64,000 bases of DNA from JAZNQN01 sp045590195 (lineage in GTDB: Bacteria; Bacillota; Clostridia; UMGS1883; UMGS1540): contig JAZNQN010000070.1 of the NCBI GenBank assembly GCA_045590195.1, positions 1-64,000 of the forward strand. The letters run 5' to 3'. Shown piece after piece: positions 8,542-16,532 of this stretch; position 1 is the stretch's first letter, and every line of letters begins with the position of its first letter. The position numbers were made by a program, and so were the translations under genes. A model generated the notes under the pieces. The model did no database searches. It was given only the letters and a program-made list of their open reading frames with translations, and was not told the origin of the DNA.

Positions 8542-11316
8542 ATGGATTACGGTAAAACACTTAATTTGCCGCAAACCGATTTTCCAATGAGAGGAAATCT
8601 TCCCACAAGGGAACCCGAATTTCTCGAAAAATGGGAAAACGAGAATTTGTATGACAACTTGATGAAAAAGAATGAGGGTAAACCTTTATTCGTATTGCAC
8701 GATGGACCTCCGTATGCAAACGGCGATATGCACATGGGCCATGCGCTTAACAAAACCCTTAAAGATATTATTACAAGATACAAAAATATGAGTGGATATA
8801 AAGCTCCTTATATTCATGGCTGGGATACCCACGGCTTGCCTATTGAAAGACAGGCTATTGCAAAAATGGGAATTAACCGCCACGAAGTATCTGTAAGCCA
8901 GTTCAGAAAAGTTTGTGAAGAATTTGCGCTTAAATATGTTGAAAACCAGAAAGGCCAGATTAAACGCCTTGGCGCTATTGGCGACTGGGATCGTTCATAC
9001 CTTACCCTTCGCCCTGAGTTTGAGGCAAAGCAGATTGAAATTTTCGGCGCTATGGCTGAAAAAGGCCTTATATACAAAGGTCTTAAACCAATTTACTGGT
9101 GCCCTGATTGCGAAACTGCTCTTGCAGAGGCAGAAATTGAGTACGAAGAAGATAAAACAAATTCAATTTTTGTTAAGTTCCGCGTTTCTGACGATAAAGG
9201 ACTTTTCAAAAATTTAGGTCTTGATATTAAAAATATTTATTTTGTTATCTGGACAACAACTACCTGGACACTTCCCGGTAACGTTGCCATTGCTTTAAAT
9301 CCAACCTTTGAATATAGCCTCGTAAAAGCAGGGGAAGAGATTTATGTTATCGCTTCCGAGCTTATTGAAGGCGTTATGGCAGAAGGCGGAATTGAAAACT
9401 GGGAAATACTCGGAACATTTACAGGTGCGGAGCTTGAATACATAAAATGTATGCATCCGTTTATCGACAGAGAAAGCCTTGTAATTGTTGGCGATCACGT
9501 TACACTTGATGCCGGTACAGGCTGCGTTCACACAGCTCCAGGTCATGGTGTGGAAGACTATATTGCTTGCCAGCCATACAAAGAAATTCCGATTATTGTT
9601 CCTGTTGACAGTAAAGGTTATTTAAACGATGAAGCAGGCGAATTTTCAGGTCTTTTCTATGAAAAATCAAATGCAGTTATTATTGAAAAATTAAAGAGTG
9701 TTAACGCTCTTTATGCTATAAAAGAAATTATCCATCAGTATCCACACTGCTGGCGTTGCCACGAGCCAATCGTATTCCGTGCAACAGAACAGTGGTTTGC
9801 ATCTGTTGATGCTATTAAAAAAGATGCCGCTGAAGCTATTAAAACAGTTCGCTGGATTCCGGGCTGGGGCGAAGACAGAATCGCTACAATGGTTATGGAC
9901 AGGGGCGACTGGTGTATTTCACGTCAGAGAACATGGGGTGTTCCAATTCCTATTTTCTACTGCGAAGATTGCGGAAAAGAGCTTATCAACGCTGAAACTA
10001 TTAAAGCAGTTGCCGATCTTTTCAGAGAAAAAGGCTCCGGCGCATGGTACGAAATTGATGCCGCTGATATACTGCCTGCGGGCACAACCTGCTCCTGCGG
10101 ATGCAGCAAATTTACAAAAGAAAAAGATATTATGGACGTTTGGTTTGACTCCGGCTCAAGCCACAGTGCAGTGCTTGATGTTTATCCTGAACTACGCTCA
10201 CCTGCTGACCTTTACCTTGAAGGTAACGACCAGTACAGAGGTTGGTTCCAGTCATCACTTTTAACAGCTGTTGCTACAAAGGGCGAAGCTCCTTATAAAA
10301 CAGTTATTACCCACGGTATGATTGTTGACGCCGACGGCCAGAAAATGTCGAAATCCCGTGGAAACGGCGTAATGCCACAGGATATTATTGAGAAATACGG
10401 CGCAGATATTTTAAGACTTTGGGTAACATCTGCCGACTATAAAACTGATATGAGAATTTCCGATGAAATTCTTAAACAGCTTTCCGAAGCTTACAGAAAA
10501 ATAAGAAATACTGCACGTTATATCCTTGGTAATATTTCAGATTTTGATCCTAAAGCTGATATGGTTGCGGATAACGATTATACCGAGCTTGACAAATGGG
10601 CTCTTATGAAGCTTTCAAAACTTATTGATAAAGTTACAAAAGCTTATGAAGATTATGAGTTCCACATCATCTTCCACGCAATTCATAATTTCTGCGTAGT
10701 TGATATGTCAAACTTCTATCTTGATATTATTAAAGACAGACTTTATACAGAAAAAGCTGACAGTACTTTAAGGCGTGCGGCACAAAGCGCAATGTTTAAA
10801 ATACTCAGCGCTCTTACAAGACTTGTAGCACCTGTGCTCGCTTACACATCTGAAGAAATATGGCAGTTTATGCCTCATGCAGCAGATGAAGATGCAAAGA
10901 GTGTTCTCTTCAACGAAATGCCAAAAGCTGAGGATAAATTTACCTCGGAAGAATTTGAGGCTAAATGGGAAAAATTATTAGTAATCAAAGGCGATGTTTC
11001 AAAAGCGCTGGAAATTGCAAGAAATGAGAAAACTATTGGTAAATCTCTCGATGCCGCTGTAACACTTTATGCAGATGCAGATATGAAGGCATTCCTCGAA
11101 AGCTTTGAAAACACACTTGAAGAAATATTTATCGTATCTCAGGTTAATTTTGCCGAAGGAGAAGGCTCATACAAAGGCGAAAGCGGGGTAGGGGTTTCTG
11201 TTGCGGCTGCCGAAGGCGAAAAATGTGAAAGATGCTGGGTTCACAGTGAAAGTGTTGGCCAGTGTGCAGAGCATAAAACACTTTGCAAACGTTGCGCGGC
11301 TGTTATTGAAGGTTAG
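8542..11316 (+). CDS. ileS: isoleucyl-tRNA synthetase
   Basis: A class I synthetase that charges tRNA-Ile, with an editing domain that removes valine. The nucleotide-binding HIGH motif appears as HMGH at residues 64-67 and KMSKS lies at 601-605. The C-terminal zinc ribbon uses C895, C898, C915 and C918 in CERCW and LCKRC, which places it among the bacterial-type enzymes with a C-terminal Zn finger. Length is 924 residues. The start follows AAGGAG at 8526-8531. Only 29 bp separate it from the divIVA gene, so there is no room for a T-box leader; any T-box control would have to act from an upstream promoter. Confidence 0.98.
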   Translation: MDYGKTLNLPQTDFPMRGNLPTREPEFLEKWENENLYDNLMKKNEGKPLFVLHDGPPYANGDMHMGHALNKTLKDIITRYKNMSGYKAPYIHGWDTHGLPIERQAIAKMGINRHEVSVSQFRKVCEEFALKYVENQKGQIKRLGAIGDWDRSYLTLRPEFEAKQIEIFGAMAEKGLIYKGLKPIYWCPDCETALAEAEIEYEEDKTNSIFVKFRVSDDKGLFKNLGLDIKNIYFVIWTTTTWTLPGNVAIALNPTFEYSLVKAGEEIYVIASELIEGVMAEGGIENWEILGTFTGAELEYIKCMHPFIDRESLVIVGDHVTLDAGTGCVHTAPGHGVEDYIACQPYKEIPIIVPVDSKGYLNDEAGEFSGLFYEKSNAVIIEKLKSVNALYAIKEIIHQYPHCWRCHEPIVFRATEQWFASVDAIKKDAAEAIKTVRWIPGWGEDRIATMVMDRGDWCISRQRTWGVPIPIFYCEDCGKELINAETIKAVADLFREKGSGAWYEIDAADILPAGTTCSCGCSKFTKEKDIMDVWFDSGSSHSAVLDVYPELRSPADLYLEGNDQYRGWFQSSLLTAVATKGEAPYKTVITHGMIVDADGQKMSKSRGNGVMPQDIIEKYGADILRLWVTSADYKTDMRISDEILKQLSEAYRKIRNTARYILGNISDFDPKADMVADNDYTELDKWALMKLSKLIDKVTKAYEDYEFHIIFHAIHNFCVVDMSNFYLDIIKDRLYTEKADSTLRRAAQSAMFKILSALTRLVAPVLAYTSEEIWQFMPHAADEDAKSVLFNEMPKAEDKFTSEEFEAKWEKLLVIKGDVSKALEIARNEKTIGKSLDAAVTLYADADMKAFLESFENTLEEIFIVSQVNFAEGEGSYKGESGVGVSVAAAEGEKCERCWVHSESVGQCAEHKTLCKRCAAVIEG

Positions 11317-11326
11317 GAGATAATTG

Positions 11327-11770
11327 ATGCTTTGGTTTTTAATAGGCATTTTTTGCCTTGCAATTGATCAACTTTCAAAAAATTATATAGCAAACAATTT
11401 TATGACGGGGCAAACAATCCCCGTCATAAACCGTGTATTTCACATAACATACCATTTAAACGACGGGGCGGCATTCAGCCTTTTCAGAGGGATGACTGTG
11501 TTTTTAACAATAGCCACGGCCATAATAATTGTAGCACTTCTGGCGTATGTTTTAATAAAAAAACCACAGAATACTCTGGCGCTTACGTCGTTTACACTGA
11601 TAATTTCAGGCGCACTTGGAAATTTAATAGACCGCATTTTCCGCGGAGCCGTTGTTGATTTTCTCGATTTCAGGCTTATAAATTTTCCTGTATTCAATAT
11701 TGCCGATTGTTTTGTGGTTGTTGGTGGGATTTTGCTATTTTTATATGTTCTAAAGTATGTAGAAAATTGA
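11327..11770 (+). CDS. lspA: lipoprotein signal peptidase (signal peptidase II)
   Basis: LspA is an inner-membrane aspartyl protease that removes signal peptides from prolipoproteins after lipid attachment. The 147-residue product has four hydrophobic membrane segments and the two catalytic aspartate motifs, in GNLIDRIFRGAVVDF and FNIADCF. I chose the ATG at 11327, 6 nt after TAGGAGA, over the TTG codon immediately before it. It follows ileS by 10 bp, a very common pairing. An inverted repeat inside the coding region (11400-11427) is noted among the rejected items. Confidence 0.95.
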   Translation: MLWFLIGIFCLAIDQLSKNYIANNFMTGQTIPVINRVFHITYHLNDGAAFSLFRGMTVFLTIATAIIIVALLAYVLIKKPQNTLALTSFTLIISGALGNLIDRIFRGAVVDFLDFRLINFPVFNIADCFVVVGGILLFLYVLKYVEN

Positions 11771-11798
11771 TTATGGGCGGATTTTATTCCGCCCATAA
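11771..11798 (+). other. 11-bp hairpin between lspA and rluD
   Basis: TTATGGGCGGA at 11771-11781 pairs with 11788-11798 across a 6-nt loop, directly after the lspA stop. No T-run follows, so it is not a standard terminator. It may protect the 3' end of an lspA message or modulate access to the rluD site AAAGGGA 8 nt further on. Confidence 0.45.
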
Positions 11799-11816
11799 AG
11801 TTTAAAGGGATTTTTT

Positions 11817-12752
11817 ATGAATAAAAAAGAGTTTATTTGTGAAGAAAACAATAATGGAATGAGAATTGATAAAGCTGTTTCAGAAGTTTTCCCCGAAATT
11901 TCACGTTCTTATGCGGCTAAACTTATAGAAGAGGGAAATATTCTGATAGGCGGCAAAAAAGCAGGGAAAAGCTCAAAGCTTAGTTTGGGAGATACGGTTG
12001 AAATTTCTCTTCCTGAGCCGAAGGCTTTAGAAATTGTTCCGCAGGATATAAAGCTTGATATAGTATACGAGGATGAATATCTTCTTGTTATAAATAAGCC
12101 AATAGATATGGTTGTTCATCCTTCGGCGGGCCACGAAGAAGGAACGCTTGTAAATGCGCTTATGGCTCATTGTGGCGATGCGCTCTCAACCATAAACGGA
12201 GTAATGCGCCCCGGCATTGTTCACAGGATAGACCGCGATACAACAGGCCTTTTGGTTGTGGCAAAGGGCGACATGGCTCACGAAAATTTATCAGAACAGC
12301 TTAAAGCGAGAACTCTTAAACGAAGATACTTTGCAATTGTTCATAATAACATTACAGAAGATAGCGGAACTATAAACGCCCCTATGGGCAGAAACCCAAA
12401 CGACCGCAAGAAAATGGCAATTGTAAAAGACGGGCGTGAGGCCGTTACACATTTTGAGGTTTTGGAGCGCTTTGGAAGATATACCCTTGTTGCCTGCAAC
12501 CTTGATACAGGAAGAACACACCAGATAAGAGTTCACATGAAATACATAGGCCACCCACTTTTGGGCGACAAAACATATGGCGTTAAAAAAGAAGAATTCA
12601 ATTTGCCCGGGCAAATGCTTCACGCAGGAAAAATTGGCTTTATTCATCCGAAATCGGGCGAATATATGGAGTTTGAAGCGCCCCTTCCCGAAGTTTTTGA
12701 AAAAACACTCAATAATATAAGAAATATGTGTAAAAACGGAGGCTTATTATGA
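11817..12752 (+). CDS. rluD: RluD-family 23S rRNA pseudouridine synthase
   Basis: The enzyme isomerises specific uridines in 23S rRNA. An N-terminal S4 RNA-binding domain (residues about 14-75) precedes the RluA/RluD catalytic domain. The catalytic aspartate is D139 in the signature HRIDRDTTGL, and GRTHQIRVHM marks the second conserved block. Length (311 residues) is typical. It follows lspA, as in many Firmicutes, so the exact target positions are presumed to be those of RluD but cannot be told from RluA/RluC-like paralogues by eye. Its stop overlaps the start of the next gene by 4 nt. Confidence 0.92.
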   Translation: MNKKEFICEENNNGMRIDKAVSEVFPEISRSYAAKLIEEGNILIGGKKAGKSSKLSLGDTVEISLPEPKALEIVPQDIKLDIVYEDEYLLVINKPIDMVVHPSAGHEEGTLVNALMAHCGDALSTINGVMRPGIVHRIDRDTTGLLVVAKGDMAHENLSEQLKARTLKRRYFAIVHNNITEDSGTINAPMGRNPNDRKKMAIVKDGREAVTHFEVLERFGRYTLVACNLDTGRTHQIRVHMKYIGHPLLGDKTYGVKKEEFNLPGQMLHAGKIGFIHPKSGEYMEFEAPLPEVFEKTLNNIRNMCKNGGLL

Positions 12753-12946
12753 AAATAACATTAAATCCCGACAAAGAAGTTGTTAAAGCAGTTAAAGAAG
12801 GCCTTGAGAAAACAGGCGGTTACTGCCCATGCCGAATAGCAAGAACAGAAGAAAATAAATGTATGTGCAAAGAATTCAAAGACCAGGTTGCAGACCCTGA
12901 TTTTGAAGGCTTTTGTCATTGTATGTTATATTACAAATCAAAATAG
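12749..12946 (+). CDS. ferredoxin-thioredoxin reductase catalytic-domain protein
   Basis: A 65-residue protein with three Cys-x-Cys pairs: CPC (C26, C28), CMC (C38, C40) and CHC (C56, C58). This CPC...CxC...CHC order is the hallmark of the catalytic beta subunit of ferredoxin-thioredoxin reductase, where four cysteines hold a 4Fe-4S cluster and two form the redox-active disulfide. No variable alpha subunit is present, which is common for the stand-alone bacterial forms. The thioredoxin gene follows 11 bp later, so it probably reduces that thioredoxin with electrons from ferredoxin. The ATG overlaps the rluD stop, implying translational coupling. Confidence 0.82.
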   Translation: MKITLNPDKEVVKAVKEGLEKTGGYCPCRIARTEENKCMCKEFKDQVADPDFEGFCHCMLYYKSK

Positions 12947-12957
12947 GAGGAAGAAAA

Positions 12958-13272
12958 ATGAGTGAAGTTACAATTACAAAGAATAATTTTGAACAGGAAG
13001 TTTTAAATTCGGATATCCCGGTTTTAATTGACTTTTGGGCAACATGGTGTGGCCCTTGCAAAATGATTGCGCCAATCATTGAAGAGATTTCAAAAGATTT
13101 TGAAGGAAAAATTAAGGTTTGCAAAGTTAATGTTGACGAAGAAGGAGAACTTGCAATTAAATTTGGAATTATGAGTATTCCTACAATTATGATTTTTAAA
13201 GGCGGCAATGTAGAAAAAACTTTAATAGGCTACCGCTCAAAAGAAGAACTTTTAGAAGAAATTGGTTTATAA
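12958..13272 (+). CDS. trxA: thioredoxin
   Basis: A cytoplasmic thiol-disulfide oxidoreductase. The 104-residue product has the standard active site WCGPC with cysteines C31 and C34, the preceding LIDFWATW strand and the conserved cis-proline region GIMSIPTIMIF. I placed the start at the ATG after TAGGAGGAAGAAAA, giving MSEVTITKNNF; the upstream GTG extension runs back into the preceding gene and is not needed. Its neighbour is an FTR-like protein, suggesting reduction from ferredoxin rather than (or in addition to) an NADPH thioredoxin reductase. A strong terminator follows. Confidence 0.96.
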   Translation: MSEVTITKNNFEQEVLNSDIPVLIDFWATWCGPCKMIAPIIEEISKDFEGKIKVCKVNVDEEGELAIKFGIMSIPTIMIFKGGNVEKTLIGYRSKEELLEEIGL

Positions 13273-13278
13273 AAAAAG

Positions 13279-13313
13279 CTGTGGCAGGGCAAAAACTGTC
13301 ACAGTATTTTTTT
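13279..13313 (+). terminator. terminator after trxA
   Basis: A 9-bp stem (CTGTGGCAG at 13279-13287 with 13296-13304, one G-U pair) is followed by a T-tract at 13306-13313. It ends the rluD-trxA transcript just before the next promoter. Confidence 0.85.
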
Positions 13314-13314
13314 G

Positions 13315-13343
13315 TTGACAATGTTGGAAATGAGTGGTATAAT
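13315..13343 (+). promoter_or_regulatory. consensus promoter of the DeoR operon
   Basis: TTGACA at 13315-13320 and TATAAT at 13338-13343 with exactly 17 bp between them form a perfect sigma-70/sigma-A promoter. The 9-mer TGCAAATGT occurs at 13345-13353 and again at 13365-13373, two helical turns apart and flanking the ribosome binding site; this could be an operator for the DeoR protein itself (inference). Confidence 0.85.
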
Positions 13344-13369
13344 GTGCAAATGTAAGGAGGGTGTTGCAA

Positions 13370-14137
13370 ATGTTTGCAAAAGAAAGGCGCGATGAAATAT
13401 TTAATATAATCAAATTAAACGGTGCGGTAACAACTGCCGGACTTGTTAAAAACTTTGGTGTTTCTGTTGAAACCATTCGTAGAGATTTGCTTGCAATGGA
13501 GCAGAGCGGCTATCTTTTGCGAGTGCACGGCGGCGCTGTTGCGAAAAACGCAAAGAAAACACCTATGCAGCTTAAAGACAGAAATAAAGAATATATGAAA
13601 GAAAAGGAAATTCTTTCAAGAAAAGCTATTGAATTCATTAAAAACGGAGATGTTATAGGGGTAGATACGGGAAGTACAGCGGGCGTGTTTGCAAAGGAAC
13701 TCAAAAACAGATTTTCAAAGCTTACGGTAGTTACACATTCTCTTGATGTTTTTGAAGTTTTAAATGATGATGAGGGCATTGAAGTAATTTTGTGTGGCGG
13801 AAATTTCGTAAAAAGTGAAAATACTTTTTGCGGCCTTTTAACTCTCGAAATGTATGACAGGGTAAATTTGAGTAAATCTTTTATTTTTCCGGCAGCCGTG
13901 TCTCTTAGATATGGGGTATGCGATAACGGTAGCGAATTTAATCTTGTGCAGCGTCATATGATAGCATCCTCGAGCGAGATTTTTATTTTGGCAGACAGCA
14001 GTAAATTTGAACAGCGAGCTACCTATAAGCTTGATGATATGGCAGACGAATATATTTACATAACTGATGGCGGTTTGTCGGATGAACTTAAAAGAGTGTA
14101 TAAAGAAAACAATAAGAAAATTTATGTTGGAGAATAA
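13370..14137 (+). CDS. DeoR-family transcriptional regulator
   Basis: An N-terminal DeoR-type helix-turn-helix (about residues 3-57, with ETIRRDLLAMEQSG and RVHGGA) is joined to the DeoRC sensor domain of the ISOCOT fold (VIGVDTGSTAG, LILADSSKFE), which typically binds a phosphorylated sugar or metabolite. Length is 255 residues. I chose the ATG at 13370, 9 nt after AAGGAGG; the GTG at 13361 abuts the site too closely. It heads an operon with a transporter and a phosphoesterase, so it presumably senses a phosphorylated intermediate of the compound they handle and regulates its own promoter. Confidence 0.92.
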   Translation: MFAKERRDEIFNIIKLNGAVTTAGLVKNFGVSVETIRRDLLAMEQSGYLLRVHGGAVAKNAKKTPMQLKDRNKEYMKEKEILSRKAIEFIKNGDVIGVDTGSTAGVFAKELKNRFSKLTVVTHSLDVFEVLNDDEGIEVILCGGNFVKSENTFCGLLTLEMYDRVNLSKSFIFPAAVSLRYGVCDNGSEFNLVQRHMIASSSEIFILADSSKFEQRATYKLDDMADEYIYITDGGLSDELKRVYKENNKKIYVGE

Positions 14138-14138
14138 A

Positions 14139-15329
14139 ATGAACGAAAAAACATCGGCCTTAAAAAAGGCACAAATAATAGGTATTATAGCAATTTGTAC
14201 ATACCTTGCCAATTATTTTTCGCGTAATATGCTTACGGTTTTAACGCCGTTTATGAGCAAAGGTGGACTTTACGCAAAAGAATATTTGGCTATGCTTGCA
14301 TCGGTTTATATGGTTGTTTACGCTGCAGGTCAGCTTTTTAACGGCGTTTTAGGAGATATTATAAAACCGAGATATATGGTGCTTTGCGGCTTATTGGCGG
14401 CAGGGAGTTCGCTTATAGCGTTTCCTTTTTGTCCCCAGGGTATAATGCAGATTTTGTGCTTTGGAATACTTGGATATACCCTTTCTATGACAAGAGGACC
14501 GCTTATGAAAACAATATCGGAAAATACCGAGCGTTCTCACGCAAGGGTTATCGGTGTTTTTTTCTCGTTTTCAAGCTTTGCAGGGCCTATGATTGCCTCG
14601 CTTATTGCGTTTGTGTTTGAATGGAATGTGGCCTTTGTTGTTGCGGGCACAACAACTGCCCTCATTGCAACAATTTCGTATATAGTGCTAACAGTACTTG
14701 AAAAAATGGGCTTAATAAGCTATAAAAAAATGGAAACAAAAAACCTTAAAGGTATTTTAGAGGTTTTTAAAATTGAAAGCTTTGCATTTTATATGATAAT
14801 TGCTTGCCTTGTTGAAATTGCGGCGGCATCAATATCCTTTTGGATTCCAACATTCTTAACCGAATATGTTCACTTTAACGAAGACAAGTCAAATCTTGTT
14901 TTTTCGGTAATTTCGCTTTGCAGGTCGGTAATGCCGTTTGTATCGCTTACGATATTTAAACTGCTTGGTGAAAAAACAGTACCCATTATGAGAGGGGCAT
15001 ACCTTGTATCGGCAATATCGTTTTTAATTGTAAGAGTATTGCCGACAGGTACTATAACAGTTGTTTTTCTTGTGTTGGCACTTATTCCCAACAGTCTTGT
15101 ATCTTCGCTTTTATGGAGCATTTATATTCCCGGACTTGGAAAAACCGGCAGGGTATCAAGTGTAAACGGAGTTTTAGACTGTACAGGGTATATTGCGGCA
15201 AGCATAGCAACATCTGCCTCGGCCTGGGTAATCAGGTTTTTCGGCTGGAATGGGCTTATTGTTTTGTGGATGCTTATAGCGGTTACAGGAATTTTGGTAA
15301 CGTTTTTTGCAAAGAATGTGAAAGAGTAA
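14139..15329 (+). CDS. MFS transporter, OPA-like (organophosphate:phosphate antiporter)
   Basis: A 396-residue integral membrane protein with about 12 hydrophobic segments. The N-terminal NYFSRNMLTVLTPFM, followed by a segment ending in LGDIIKPRYMV, resembles the GlpT/UhpT branch of the major facilitator superfamily, which exchanges organic phosphates for phosphate. I placed the start at the ATG after TTGGAGAATAAA, 1 nt past the regulator stop; the longer upstream frame overlaps it and is unlikely. The next gene is a calcineurin-like phosphoesterase, so an imported phosphate ester that is then hydrolysed is a reasonable guess, but the substrate is not shown by the sequence. Confidence 0.8.
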   Translation: MNEKTSALKKAQIIGIIAICTYLANYFSRNMLTVLTPFMSKGGLYAKEYLAMLASVYMVVYAAGQLFNGVLGDIIKPRYMVLCGLLAAGSSLIAFPFCPQGIMQILCFGILGYTLSMTRGPLMKTISENTERSHARVIGVFFSFSSFAGPMIASLIAFVFEWNVAFVVAGTTTALIATISYIVLTVLEKMGLISYKKMETKNLKGILEVFKIESFAFYMIIACLVEIAAASISFWIPTFLTEYVHFNEDKSNLVFSVISLCRSVMPFVSLTIFKLLGEKTVPIMRGAYLVSAISFLIVRVLPTGTITVVFLVLALIPNSLVSSLLWSIYIPGLGKTGRVSSVNGVLDCTGYIAASIATSASAWVIRFFGWNGLIVLWMLIAVTGILVTFFAKNVKE

Positions 15330-15344
15330 TTGCGAGGAGATAAA

Positions 15345-16499
15345 ATGAGTAATAAAATAAAACTGAGATTTGCCGTAATGAGCGACCTGCACTATTCGGC
15401 TGAACATTTACACGTGAGAGACCGCTTCAAAAGCGCTATAAATACCATTTACGGCTACTGCGAAGGAGAAGAATACAAAGCGCTTGATGCCATTTATGTG
15501 ATTGGCGATTTTACCGATATTGGCCTTAAAAGCGAAATGGAAATGCTCAAAGAAGATTGCGACAAGTATATTAAAGAGGGCACAAATCTTGTGCTAACTC
15601 TTGCAAATCACGAGCTTCATTATGTTGATGACTATACAGAGTCAATGAGAAATTTTAAAGAGATTTTTAAAATGGATTTTGATCAGCATATTGTAATGAA
15701 AGGCTATCATTTTATTTCTCTTTCAACAACTATTTTTGACGGTCCATGGCATGATTCTTTCGATGAGCCAAAACGCGAGTTTTTGAAAAATGCACTGGCA
15801 AAAGCACGAGAAGATGGCGGAAACAAGCCTATATTTGTGTTTCAGCACCCCGGTATTTCTAATACCATTTCGGGAGGATATTATGGCAATATGGAGCTTT
15901 TTACGGCACTTAAACCATATCCTCAGGTTATAGATTTTTCCGGGCACAGCCACTTTGCAGTTAACAATCCCGGCGAAATTGATCAAAACTATTTTACTTC
16001 TGTTGGAACCGGCGGGCTTTTAAACCTTCACGCGAGAGAAGACTGTGCACAAATGTTACTTGTTGAAGTTTGGGAAGATGATACGGTTTGCATAAAAGGG
16101 CTCGATGTAATTTCGGGCAAGTTTTTTGAGGATATTATTCTCCGGGAAGTTTATGACAGGTCGAAATTTAAATACACCAAACAACGTGCCATGAAAAGCA
16201 CAAAACCTTATTTTGAGAAAAATACGAAAATTAAAACCGAAATTTCGGGCGATAGAATAACACTTACTTTCCCTGCCGCAAAAATTGATACAGAGAGAGT
16301 TTTTAAATACGATGTATGCTTTGTTGATAAAAACAAAACTGTAATTTCCCGTTTTGATGCCGCATCGGATTTCCCAAAGTTTTATCAGAGCGACACGGTT
16401 ACCATTTCGGGCGAATTGCCTGAAAATGCTGTGGGTGTTAAAATTTATGCAATGGGATTTTGGGGAAACTGTTCAGAAAGTATTGAAACACAAATATAA
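15345..16499 (+). CDS. calcineurin-like metallophosphoesterase
   Basis: A dinuclear-metal phosphoesterase of 384 residues. The family motifs are visible in order: SDLHYS (D-x-H), GDFTD (G-D), ANHELH (a variant of GNHE in which Ala replaces Gly), FQHPG and GHSH. There is no signal peptide, so the enzyme is cytoplasmic. About 120 C-terminal residues after the metal domain look like a beta-sandwich. The start is the ATG 8 nt after GAGGAG. As last gene of the DeoR-transporter operon it probably removes phosphate from the imported ester; cyclic-nucleotide or glycerophosphodiester substrates are both possible. Confidence 0.85.
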   Translation: MSNKIKLRFAVMSDLHYSAEHLHVRDRFKSAINTIYGYCEGEEYKALDAIYVIGDFTDIGLKSEMEMLKEDCDKYIKEGTNLVLTLANHELHYVDDYTESMRNFKEIFKMDFDQHIVMKGYHFISLSTTIFDGPWHDSFDEPKREFLKNALAKAREDGGNKPIFVFQHPGISNTISGGYYGNMELFTALKPYPQVIDFSGHSHFAVNNPGEIDQNYFTSVGTGGLLNLHAREDCAQMLLVEVWEDDTVCIKGLDVISGKFFEDIILREVYDRSKFKYTKQRAMKSTKPYFEKNTKIKTEISGDRITLTFPAAKIDTERVFKYDVCFVDKNKTVISRFDAASDFPKFYQSDTVTISGELPENAVGVKIYAMGFWGNCSESIETQI

Positions 16500-16527
16500 A
16501 AAAGGAAGTGTAAGCACTTCCTTTTTT
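16499..16527. terminator. bidirectional terminator between convergent genes
   Basis: AAAAAGGAAGTG pairs with CACTTCCTTTTT around a 4-nt loop. It has A and T tracts on both sides, so it can end the phosphoesterase operon (+) and argJ (-). The next terminator at 33441 uses a closely similar GGAAGT arm. Confidence 0.85.
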
Positions 16528-16532
16528 ATGTT

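Noticed and set aside
11400..11427. Inverted repeat TATGACGGGG/CCCCGTCATA
   Set aside because: It lies fully inside lspA and is compatible with the coding frame; no T-run follows, so I do not call it a terminator.
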